Assembly (NCBI GenBank): GCA_030424715.1 | Contig: JAUHWH010000005.1 | Location: 62,001 to 126,000, forward strand | Direction: 5' to 3' | Source: Bdellovibrionia bacterium | GTDB lineage: Bacteria; Bdellovibrionota; Bdellovibrionia; Bdellovibrionales; JAGQZY01 | Length of the DNA stretch: 64,000 nucleotides | In this document: piece after piece, positions 40,444-47,873 of the stretch | How the letters are laid out: every line of letters starts with the position of its first letter | Numbering within the stretch: position 1 is the first letter of the stretch | The notes under the pieces: generated by a model | Database searches by the model: none | What the model saw: only the letters and a program-made list of their open reading frames with translations | What the model was told of the DNA's origin: nothing | Program-made: the position numbers and the translations under genes

Positions 40444-42339
40444 ATGATTTCTGCCAACGCGGCCTTACTTTCCAACGACCCAGTGGACCTCTCCGCCTTC
40501 GGAATAGATACCATTTCTATCGACAAGGCCGAGGCCTACCTAGAGACCTCCAATGTCTCTGTGCTTGGCGCCCATTGTCGGCCGGGCAACTATCAAGCCA
40601 TCCTCCGCCTTCTGCTCCAAGAGCGACGTAAAAATACCAACAAAAGATTTTTGATTTTCTTTGAGCAACTGTCTTCCAAGCAACTGATTGAAATTAATAA
40701 CGTGTTGGGGCCAAACAAGACCTTACCCTTTTCTGTGGAATTGCCTTTTCACGAGCACTTTCAGGATTGTTTCTCCGACTACTATGAACGCGAGCAAAAC
40801 AAGCAGCTCTTAGAACTCGTCAACGAAAAGAATGACGAACTCAAAAAGTTGACCCTGGACCTTGAGCGGAAGGTGGTCGAAAGACAAAACAGTCTAGAGG
40901 CTTCCCGTCAAAAAAACGCCAATGCCGAAAAGCGTTTGCAGGTATTGAAGAAAACGCTTCTTCAAATTTACCAGGCCAACTCTATTAGCGAAATCGAGCA
41001 CGGGGTTTCCTTCGCCTTAAAAAAAGAGTTCGCGGTGGCCGGGGTGCAAATTCGACGCCCTTCTCAATCCAATTTTTCAGATAAAGATGAAAACATTCGA
41101 TATTACAAAACAGCACTAAAAATTGGATCAAAAGAGCTGGGGCACATTTACTTTTTTAAAAATGGCGACCTTCGCTTCGATGCCCAGGAAAAACGATTTT
41201 TAAAACAAGTGGCCGAAGCAGTCTCACTTTCCATCGAACGAACAGTGCAATACTCAGGCAGCCAGGAGCTCAAAACTCAGTGGGAGAAGACTTTTGACGC
41301 CATCTCTGACCCGATTTGCCTCACTGATGAAAACTACAATATTTTGCGAATCAATGCCGGTTTCTTAAAACAAACCGGAGCCTCTCAGTATCAAGATCAC
41401 ATCGGCGACAAGTGCTATCGCGCCCTATTCAACAGAGACTCGCCCTGCGAAGGCTGCATGCGTGGCCAAATTTTTCAAATCAGGAACCCAGCACAGACCC
41501 CGGCGTCTGAGGTCTACGATGTCTACAGCAACAACCTCGGCGATCAGGGACAAGCTATCTACTTTCAGATGTACCGAGACGTTACAAAAGATCTCAATCT
41601 ACAGAGGCAAGTTATTGAGTCTGCTAAAATGGCTGAACTGGGAACCATCAGTAGTAGCATTGCTCATGAGCTGAATAACCCCATTGGCGGAATGCTCAAC
41701 TTTGCGCAACTGATCAAGATGGACCTGGATGGTGACGAAGACTTCTACGACGATATTTTAGAAATCGAAAAAGGCATTATAAAATGTAAAAACATTGTCA
41801 AAAGTTTACTCGGATTTGCTCGTAAGTCTTTTAACGCGGAAATCACCGAGATCAACCTCGTCGAGGTCATCGAGCAAGCCATTAAAATTACGGAACTGAA
41901 AACGCGCTCTATTGGAATCGTCATCAATTTCCATCACGATCAACCAGAGTATATGTTGAACGGGCGCTTCAATCTCTTGACCCATGCTTTTCGAAACATC
42001 TTACAAAACTCTCAAGAGTCCCTGATCGCTAAACGTCGCAAGAACAAGCATTTTAAAGGACTTATTGAAATCACGATTTCCAACGATGAAAAGGGCACTG
42101 AGATTGTCATTCGCGACAACGGCGATGGTGCTCCAGAAGAAATCATCGGCCATATTTTTGACCCCCTTTTTACGACTAAAGACCCAGAAACCAACTCTGG
42201 TCTGGGTTTGACACTGGCCTTACAAATAGTCAAAGAGCATAACGGGACCATCAAGGTAAGTATCGATAAAGACAAAAAATTGTGCCTTATCACCCGCTTT
42301 TTCAAGTCTGAAGTGCAGTCTGGTCTATCGGAATTTTGA
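40444..42339 (+). CDS. Sensor histidine kinase with GAF and cysteine-rich PAS domains
   Basis: A 631-residue soluble kinase; no membrane segments. Order: an unassigned N-terminal domain (about 1-125), a coiled coil (about 125-175), a GAF-like domain (about 180-275), a PAS domain (about 285-390) carrying the cysteine motif C-Y-R-A-L-F ... P-C-E-G-C-M, then HisKA with H408 in A-H-E-L-N-N-P and HATPase motifs (N-I-L-Q-N-S, D-N-G-D-G, G-L-G-L-T). The ATG at 40444 is eight bases after AAGGAGG. The H-E-L-N-N-P form and the NtrC-type regulator 102 bases downstream indicate a sigma-54 two-component pair. The PAS cysteines might hold a metal or sense redox. The signal is unknown. Confidence 0.9.
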   Translation: MISANAALLSNDPVDLSAFGIDTISIDKAEAYLETSNVSVLGAHCRPGNYQAILRLLLQERRKNTNKRFLIFFEQLSSKQLIEINNVLGPNKTLPFSVELPFHEHFQDCFSDYYEREQNKQLLELVNEKNDELKKLTLDLERKVVERQNSLEASRQKNANAEKRLQVLKKTLLQIYQANSISEIEHGVSFALKKEFAVAGVQIRRPSQSNFSDKDENIRYYKTALKIGSKELGHIYFFKNGDLRFDAQEKRFLKQVAEAVSLSIERTVQYSGSQELKTQWEKTFDAISDPICLTDENYNILRINAGFLKQTGASQYQDHIGDKCYRALFNRDSPCEGCMRGQIFQIRNPAQTPASEVYDVYSNNLGDQGQAIYFQMYRDVTKDLNLQRQVIESAKMAELGTISSSIAHELNNPIGGMLNFAQLIKMDLDGDEDFYDDILEIEKGIIKCKNIVKSLLGFARKSFNAEITEINLVEVIEQAIKITELKTRSIGIVINFHHDQPEYMLNGRFNLLTHAFRNILQNSQESLIAKRRKNKHFKGLIEITISNDEKGTEIVIRDNGDGAPEEIIGHIFDPLFTTKDPETNSGLGLTLALQIVKEHNGTIKVSIDKDKKLCLITRFFKSEVQSGLSEF

Positions 42340-42349
42340 CTTCAAAAAA

Positions 42350-42362
42350 TTGACACTGTCAA
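42350..42362. promoter_or_regulatory. Short inverted repeat between kinase and regulator genes
   Basis: TTGAC-ACT-GTCAA is a perfect five-base dyad just after the kinase stop. It also provides a TTGACA-like -35, but no convincing -10 follows. Operator or chance are both possible. Confidence 0.3.
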
Positions 42363-42441
42363 AATGTTTGCCTAACCTGAAATCAACAACAGCGCTTTTT
42401 CAAGAAGAAGAAGTCTGACTGATCCAAGGAAGGACCCCCCA

Positions 42442-43839
42442 ATGAGCCAAGCTAAGATTCTTGTCGTTGACGATGAACAAACTCTCCGTGCTGCTTTATT
42501 TCGAATTTTTTCACGTCGAAATTATCAAGTCATCACCACTGGTAATATCAGAGAGGCCGAAACGGTAATTACTGCCAACTCTGAGTTGGAACTGGCCATC
42601 GTCGATGTGAAGCTCCCCGATGGAGATGGCATCGAACTTCTCTCCACACTAAAACAGAAATATGGAAACATTCCGATTATTGTCCTGACTGGCTTCGCAA
42701 GTATTGATGTTGCCGTCAAGGCGACAAAAAAAGGCGCCTTCCACTTTATGACGAAGCCCTTTAATATCGAAGAGCTTGCCTCGATCGTTGATAAAGCTTT
42801 GTCACATAAAAAATTGATGTACGAAAACACCGAGTTAAAAACTCAACTGCAAAGCAAATACAAATTCGACAATATTGTGGGCCAGAGTTTACCCATTCGA
42901 AATGTTCTTAACATGATCGAAAAAGTCGCCGACAGCGACTCAACGATTTTGGTCACCGGAGAAAGTGGAACCGGTAAAGAGCTCATCGCGAAAGCCATTC
43001 ACTACAACTCCTCGCGCAGCAACCAGGCGTTTGTGCCGATCAACTGTGGAGCCATACCCAGTGAGTTGCTAGAGAGTGAACTCTTTGGCCATGTGAAAGG
43101 CGCTTTTACTGGGGCTATTAGCAACCGACAGGGGCGCTTCGAACTGGCGAACAAAGGGACACTCTTTCTCGATGAGATTGGCGACCTCAGCCCGAACTTA
43201 CAAGTGAAGTTGTTACGTGTTTTACAAGAAAAAAGGTTTGAACCCGTTGGAAGCGCAAAAACTATTGAGTCGGATGTTCGAATCGTGGCAGCAACCAATG
43301 TGGATTTGGGCAAGGCCGTTAAAGAGGGCCGCTTTCGTGAAGACCTGTACTATCGCTTGAATGTGATTCCCATGAAGATTCCAGCCCTAAGGGAACGTAA
43401 AGACGATATTCCGATTCTTCTTGAGCACTTTATCCAAAAGTTCAATCAGAATGCTGGCATTCAGATCACCGGTATTCATCCCATGGCAATGGATAAGCTG
43501 ATGCATTATGCCTGGCCTGGAAATATCAGGGAACTTGAAAACTTTGTTGAGCGAGTGAGCATCCTACGTAAAGAAGGCATGATTGAAATTTCAGACATTC
43601 CGCAATACTTCCAAGATCACCAGGGCAATCAATTGAATGGCAATCTTGCCATCGACATTCCCGAAAATGGATTGGATTTCAACACAGCCATTGCGTCCTA
43701 TGAGAATCAATTGATCCTGAATGCACTTAACAAGACGGGATGGAACAGAAATCAGGCCGCCATTCTATTACGCCTCAATCGCACAACTCTTGTTGAGAAA
43801 ATCAAAAAGAAAGGGCTTAAACCCGAAGCCACTATTTAG
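42442..43839 (+). CDS. NtrC-family response regulator (sigma-54 activator)
   Basis: A 465-residue regulator: receiver domain 1-120 with acidic pair D10-D11, phosphorylated D55 in I-V-D-V-K-L-P-D and conserved K in M-T-K-P-F; AAA+ domain about 145-380 with G-E-S-G-T-G-K-E, G-A-F-T-G-A and L-D-E-I-G-D; C-terminal Fis-type helix-turn-helix (N-R-N-Q-A-A-I-L-L-R-L-N-R-T). All residues needed for phosphorylation and sigma-54 contact are present. AAGGAAGGA lies six bases before the ATG. It is the cognate regulator of the kinase upstream. Targets are not visible; the sigma-54 flagellar promoter at 35231 is one candidate. Its 3' end overlaps the convergent HAD gene by eight bases. Confidence 0.94.
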   Translation: MSQAKILVVDDEQTLRAALFRIFSRRNYQVITTGNIREAETVITANSELELAIVDVKLPDGDGIELLSTLKQKYGNIPIIVLTGFASIDVAVKATKKGAFHFMTKPFNIEELASIVDKALSHKKLMYENTELKTQLQSKYKFDNIVGQSLPIRNVLNMIEKVADSDSTILVTGESGTGKELIAKAIHYNSSRSNQAFVPINCGAIPSELLESELFGHVKGAFTGAISNRQGRFELANKGTLFLDEIGDLSPNLQVKLLRVLQEKRFEPVGSAKTIESDVRIVAATNVDLGKAVKEGRFREDLYYRLNVIPMKIPALRERKDDIPILLEHFIQKFNQNAGIQITGIHPMAMDKLMHYAWPGNIRELENFVERVSILRKEGMIEISDIPQYFQDHQGNQLNGNLAIDIPENGLDFNTAIASYENQLILNALNKTGWNRNQAAILLRLNRTTLVEKIKKKGLKPEATI

Positions 43840-44479
43840 AAATGGCGAATTGAGTTAAGATCCATTCATGAAAATGTTCCGTAGAGCCAAATGAAAATTT
43901 TGGCTCTACTTTTTTGGGCAGGACATGGGGTATTCTTTTCCACCGGGCATAAACAGAGGTGATCCCTAAATCATTGGCAGGCTCGATATCGTGGTGATGG
44001 TCTCCGATCATCACCATTTCATCGGGAACCGCCTTGTGGTGATCTCGAATTTCAAGCAGGCCATCCATCCCCGGTTTGTTGGTCGGCACGCAAGTTCCAG
44101 AAATGATCTTTTCAAAGAAACCAGTCAAACCGGTTTTTTCAAGAATTCGCAGGGTCGACTCGCGGTCCCGCCCTGTCCAAATAGACAGGCTCACGCGATT
44201 TTTCTCTAGAGTTTTTAGAACTTCAGAAATTCCGGGAAAGGCTTTTACGTTGTTGCTAAGTTCGGCACCAATGACTCGCATACGCTCCATGGCCTGGTCG
44301 GCTTGTTCCTCTGACAAATGGTCCTCAAAAATGCGATGGGGATGCTTATGACGAATCTGTTCCATAAAGTCTTTACCGACATCGACAGAAAAAGGTTCGA
44401 GAGCATGTAGCAATGCCTGGCCAAAGATACCATCGGTATCAACAAGGGTACCGTCAAAATCAAAAATCCAATGTTTCAT
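43832..44479 (-). CDS. HAD-superfamily hydrolase, phosphoglycolate-phosphatase-like
   Basis: A 215-residue subfamily IA HAD phosphatase. Motif I is D-F-D-G-T-L-V-D with nucleophile D7 and acid D9; motif II is S-I-W-T-G-R near 98-103; motif III includes T-N-K-P-G near 133-137 with the conserved lysine; motif IV is M-I-G-D-H-H-H-D near 157-164. A four-helix cap (about 15-85) is inserted after motif I. Motif IV has the unusual D-H-H-H-D run in place of G-D-x-x-x-D, though the aspartates are at the right positions. Small phosphorylated metabolites are the likely substrate, with no closer assignment. Convergent with the response regulator. Confidence 0.88.
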   Translation of the reverse strand: MKHWIFDFDGTLVDTDGIFGQALLHALEPFSVDVGKDFMEQIRHKHPHRIFEDHLSEEQADQAMERMRVIGAELSNNVKAFPGISEVLKTLEKNRVSLSIWTGRDRESTLRILEKTGLTGFFEKIISGTCVPTNKPGMDGLLEIRDHHKAVPDEMVMIGDHHHDIEPANDLGITSVYARWKRIPHVLPKKVEPKFSFGSTEHFHEWILTQFAISK

Positions 44480-44823
44480 ATGTCAGTGATACTGCAAAAC
44501 AGCCAGGATTCTGTCAACTGAGAACTGGCCCCTGAGAGCCAAGAAGCCCCTCCCAACCTCGACTTCAAATCGCAACAACAGGCCCCCTGCTTTCAGTGGT
44601 AACTTTATAGACAGCTCGCTCCTTCGAAAGACCAGAAAAGGCCCTGATTCGAGACCGATTTCATCGGATTTGTCTCAAAATGATACACTAATCTATACAG
44701 AAGTGACCAAGGCAAACAGCTGTCTAAAGACTGGTGGGTTTATCCCATCTAAAGCCCGTGAAATACGAATAAACGCCCGCTCGATGGCCCGCTTCTTGCT
44801 CTTATAAAGGCTAAGAGGACGAT
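44480..44823. other. Intergenic region without a recognisable gene
   Basis: Only short non-coding frames are seen on either strand. It should hold the promoters of the divergent HAD gene and the 44824 gene. I found no convincing -35/-10 pair, tRNA, terminator or repeat. A short dyad CCGATTTCATCGG lies near 44660. Confidence 0.5.
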
Positions 44824-45429
44824 ATGATAATGAAACTGTTTATATGCATTCTAAGCTTCAGCACACTCAGCACAACTTGCTGGGCGAGCAATGCTTTGCG
44901 TGGCAAACAGTTCAATCGCCAGTTCGCCAGCCAACCTCGTGAAGAACTCAAAATCAGCGAGAAAGTTGTTGTTCGCAGTCAGCCGACCATCACCTATGAT
45001 GATGTGGCTCGCATTATGCCTACGGACATTGATCCCAATGCCGACAGCTCCCATGTGACCAACAGAATTTTACAGCGTTCGGCCAGCGCCCTGTTTAACT
45101 CTTCTATTGTCAAAAATAGCTTTTTAATGAAGACCGCAAAAAAAGTAGAAAACACCACCAAGCTTGATGTTGCCATTCAACAAGAGAACACGACTGGTAT
45201 CGACGCTCCTATTGAACACAAATTTAACTTCGATTTTCAAGCCTTCAAAGGCGAAGCGAAGATGACCTACACCGGGTTGATTGATTCTAAAATCGAATAC
45301 CAAGCCCTCAACGACACCCTATCGGTTTCGCTTGAAGAGCAACTTTCCGAAAACTCAAAAATCGCTCTTTCTCACCTAAAAGACCGCGAGCAATCAAGAC
45401 AACTCCTACAATACCAAGTCACTTGGTAG
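44824..45429 (+). CDS. Secreted protein of unknown function
   Basis: A 201-residue protein with a signal peptide (about 3-20, ending C-W-A-S-N). The mature part is basic at first and then mixed helix/strand without cysteines. The last 65 residues (F-N-F-D-F-Q-A-F-K-G-E-A-K-M-T-Y to the end W) show alternating polar/hydrophobic strands ending in an aromatic residue, which could be a few outer-membrane strands. AGAGG lies five bases upstream of the ATG. No family recognised. It is the last ordinary gene before the repeat-rich accessory segment. Confidence 0.65.
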   Translation: MIMKLFICILSFSTLSTTCWASNALRGKQFNRQFASQPREELKISEKVVVRSQPTITYDDVARIMPTDIDPNADSSHVTNRILQRSASALFNSSIVKNSFLMKTAKKVENTTKLDVAIQQENTTGIDAPIEHKFNFDFQAFKGEAKMTYTGLIDSKIEYQALNDTLSVSLEEQLSENSKIALSHLKDREQSRQLLQYQVTW

Positions 45430-45485
45430 TGCTTTTCTAATAATCCCAGTAAAACCTATAACACCGTAACGTCTCAGCAGAGAGC

Positions 45486-45674
45486 CTAAGCTGTCTTCCA
45501 CTAGCGACATCACAGAACTCCAAGCGTGACCCTGAGCTACCTTCCAATCGCTGAATAACAGAACTCCAAGCGTCCTCCTGAGCTATCTTCCAATCGCTGC
45601 ATGACAGAACTCCAAGCGTCATCCTGAGCTATCTTCCAATCGCTGCATGACAGAACTCCAAGCGTCATCCTGAG
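45486..45674. repeat. Tandem array of 46-bp repeats
   Basis: Three full units start at 45512, 45558 and 45604, with a partial unit before (45486) and after (45650). Each begins ACAGAACTCCAAGCGT and contains CCTGAGCTATCTTCCAATCG. Units differ by a few bases. There are no spacers, so this is not CRISPR. Confidence 0.95.
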
Positions 45675-45716
45675 GCGAAGCCGAAGGACCTATCACCGGA
45701 AATAACGTGATGCTAC
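45664..45716 (+). repeat. Dispersed ~50-bp element, copy A
   Basis: Starts GTCATCCTGAGGCGAAGCC, has GAAGGACCTAT in the middle and AATAACGTGATGCTAC at the end. Related copies are at 45756-45805 (same strand) and 47701-47751 (opposite strand). It grows out of the last 46-bp unit. Confidence 0.8.
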
Positions 45717-45755
45717 AGCCCAGTGGTTAAACCGAAATATTGGGACTCAGCTCAT

Positions 45756-45805
45756 GTCGTGCTGAGCGAAGCGAAGTACCTATTTCCACCAAATAACACT
45801 CAAGT
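45756..45805 (+). repeat. Dispersed ~50-bp element, copy B
   Basis: Starts GTCGTGCTGAGCGAAGCGAA, followed by GTACCTATTTCC and AAATAACACTC. Same order of blocks as copy A with several substitutions. Confidence 0.7.
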
Positions 45806-45892
45806 GAGAACGGCATAACAAGTGTAAGTCTGGGATCTTTTTTAAAAGAGGCCAAAGCCTCTGAGTCTGTTTGTTATTCAAAAAAAGTCCGC

Positions 45893-46660
45893 TCATCCTT
45901 TCAGTTGGTTATGACTGGAACATAGTATCTGAAGGTTCTCAGGCCTCTGGTCCCCTCCCGCTCGGACTGGCACAATATGGTCCACTTGTAAGAAATGGCT
46001 TGAGTCACAACCTGGGTACTGACATCGATAGGCTGATTTTTTTAACACAGAGTTTCTCAAGCGCTTAGAGATAAATCTTGGATTCCTTGATTTTGTTGGT
46101 TTAAATTTCGTGTCATCAAAAGCACTCAGCTCCTTTTCTATGAAGTTTCCAAAGAGGCTCTCAAGAGTGTGCTTGTGTGACTTCAGAGCTTTTAGTTTTT
46201 CCAATTTTCTATTTTGTTCATGGCTTAATTCAAGTCTTAGATAAACTCTGTCCTGGTATTCTGTCTTCTGAATCTTAATGGCTTTAAAAGGTTCAGCAAA
46301 CATTTGTTTCACCTCTCGGGTGGACTTATTTTCAATTCTCTTAAGTGTTTGACGCTTTTCCTGGGTGGGCTTACTTCGAATGTGTTTATAGACTGTGGTC
46401 ACAGCCGAGACGCTCAATCTTCCCTGGTCGATTTGTTCTTTAATTTCGGGAACCTCACGAGCCAAGCGCACACAGGCCTGGCGCTGATAGGCAGTGGCCT
46501 CTGAATATTGAAGCCCGCGCACCAGGTAATCAAAGAGAGACGAGTGGCCCAGGTCCAGATAGCCTCGGCAGTCCTCCATTAATTGCAATTTATCTAAAAT
46601 TTCAGAAGTGATTCGTTTTTCCTGTCTCCTCAATTCAAGGAGTTCTTGATGAATTTGCAT
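45893..46660 (-). CDS. HNH endonuclease-domain protein
   Basis: A 255-residue protein. The N-terminal two thirds are helical and charged (R-R-Q-E-K-R-I-T near 10, L-G-H-S-S-L-F-D-Y, A-Y-Q-R-Q-A-C-V-R), resembling the helical regions found in front of HNH domains of the DUF222 kind. The C-terminal HNH nuclease has zinc-type pairs C-Q-Y-P-G-C and C-S-S-H-N, with catalytic D-H-I-V-P and P-E-N-L. It ends directly after H-N-Q-L-K-G, a little shorter than many relatives. The ATG at 46660 follows GAGG by four bases. It lies inside the repeat-flanked segment; such genes are often multicopy and mobile. Whether it is a homing, defensive or housekeeping nuclease is unknown. Confidence 0.85.
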   Translation of the reverse strand: MQIHQELLELRRQEKRITSEILDKLQLMEDCRGYLDLGHSSLFDYLVRGLQYSEATAYQRQACVRLAREVPEIKEQIDQGRLSVSAVTTVYKHIRSKPTQEKRQTLKRIENKSTREVKQMFAEPFKAIKIQKTEYQDRVYLRLELSHEQNRKLEKLKALKSHKHTLESLFGNFIEKELSAFDDTKFKPTKSRNPRFISKRLRNSVLKKSAYRCQYPGCDSSHFLQVDHIVPVRAGGDQRPENLQILCSSHNQLKG

Positions 46661-47070
46661 AAAACCTCTTTCGCCCACGACACTGTTTTCGTGAATGGTA
46701 CTATATCATGGGTTTTCATTTATAGATTTCGGCTTCATATTTGAAGCCTTGGAGGTCCCTTTAACTTTGATGAGGTCGATGATAAAACAAAGGTAAGTTC
46801 TCTGCAGGATGCAACCTTGCTGTCTTGAGAGGTTGTCGCGCTTGATTGTCACCAACAAACACAAGTCAGTTTTTCGCTCAAAAGAGTCGTCAAATAGAAA
46901 ACAATAAAATATCAAAAATGCTGCAATGCTTAGTGGGCGTCTAGAATCAAAGGCTCTTCATCTTTCACGTGTCTGAGTCTCAACATCTTCTTTTGGTAAT
47001 TCTAAAATGGGACTTTTTTCGCATCGACTTTAATCTAGACTCACACATGTTCTTCCGCTTAAAATAAAGG
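46661..47070. other. Intergenic region with a perfect inverted repeat
   Basis: No credible gene is seen; a 69-codon minus-strand frame at 46706-46915 lacks a ribosome-binding site and looks non-coding. GGCTTCA-TATT-TGAAGCC (46731-46748) is a perfect seven-base dyad with no T run after it. A TATAGT-like -10 for the HNH gene lies at about 46700. The right half is AT-rich. Confidence 0.5.
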
Positions 47071-47610
47071 ATGTCTTTTCAAGTAGAAGCAGCACATTTT
47101 GAAAACATCGAATTTGACAATCTAAATCGTTGGATTGATGAGCTTGATAAGTTCCTAAAACGTGAGTTGACTGATTATATATGCTTCATCCATACCCATG
47201 GCGCTTTTCCTGACCCCAATATCCCTGATGGAATTGTACAAATATCAAAGGGTCGGAGGTCTTTCTTAATCTTTGGTAATCAAAATCAATTCTACAAGCT
47301 TGGGCAGAATGTATCTTTAAATAAAGCAATAGATTCTGTTGGTGCTTACGGTTTTGTGAAGCTTTATATTGTGAGCAAAGCTGATGAGCAATTAGTTACT
47401 GAGGCGATTAAAAGGAAAAAACTTGGTTTTTATTCTGATACTCAAGAGCTAGATGAAGCCTTTATGAGTGCTTTGTTAGGTTTGGAAAATGGATTTATAG
47501 AAATTGAAACTTGGACAGAATGTACACCTGATGGCAAAGGCGGAGAATGGACTTATCTCAAGACTTTTAGAGCAGATAATCTGCCAAACTTGCCAACAGT
47601 TTTTGCCTGA
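47071..47610 (+). CDS. Uncharacterised AT-rich orphan gene
   Basis: A 179-residue soluble protein without signal, membrane helix or recognised motif. It is acidic and mixed alpha/beta: F-D-N-L-N-R-W-I-D-E-L near 16-26, S-F-L-I-F-G-N-Q-N near 69-77, and two tryptophans near the C-terminus (T-W-T-E-C, G-E-W-T-Y). Codon use is strongly A/T-ending, unlike the flanking housekeeping genes, which suggests acquisition. The only purine tract upstream (AAAGG) abuts the ATG. Size and setting recall immunity or DUF1963-like proteins, but there is no specific evidence. It stands alone in the repeat-bounded accessory segment. Confidence 0.6.
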   Translation: MSFQVEAAHFENIEFDNLNRWIDELDKFLKRELTDYICFIHTHGAFPDPNIPDGIVQISKGRRSFLIFGNQNQFYKLGQNVSLNKAIDSVGAYGFVKLYIVSKADEQLVTEAIKRKKLGFYSDTQELDEAFMSALLGLENGFIEIETWTECTPDGKGGEWTYLKTFRADNLPNLPTVFA

Positions 47611-47700
47611 ATCGAGTCGCCTAACAACTAGACCTTTTCATAAGAACATGAATAGCATTTCCTGTTTATGAATTATGTGAATGGCCAATATTTCAAGATT

Positions 47701-47751
47701 GTTACTGAAACGTTATCCCGTTAATAGGTCCTTCCCTTTGGTCAGGACGAC
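47701..47751 (-). repeat. Dispersed ~50-bp element, inverted copy C
   Basis: On the minus strand it reads GTCGTCCTGACC, then GGAAGGACCTATTAACGGG and ATAACGTTTCAGTAAC. The blocks match copy A in order, so copies A and C are inverted around the accessory genes. Confidence 0.75.
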
Positions 47752-47820
47752 AGCGGTTGGTCAAGACGGCAGCTATAGATCAGGACGACAGCGGATGGTC
47801 AGGGCGGCAGCTATAGATCA
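47740..47820. repeat. Tandem array of 19-bp repeats
   Basis: Four 19-base units (47740, 47759, 47778, 47797) and a partial fifth. Consensus is G-R-TCARGRCGRCAGC with alternating ends GGTT/GGAT and TATA, so the array also reads as two 38-bp units. It overlaps the start of copy C. Confidence 0.9.
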
Positions 47821-47873
47821 GGGGGACATTGTTTAAGGGTGTGGCCGATCACTCTACTTAAATACGTCTGGCT

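Noticed and set aside
45486-45674. Possible CRISPR array
   Set aside because: The 46-bp units follow each other without unique spacers and no cas gene is near, so it is a plain tandem repeat.
46706-46915. 69-codon minus-strand frame after the HNH gene
   Set aside because: No ribosome-binding site, unusual composition and no recognisable protein features.
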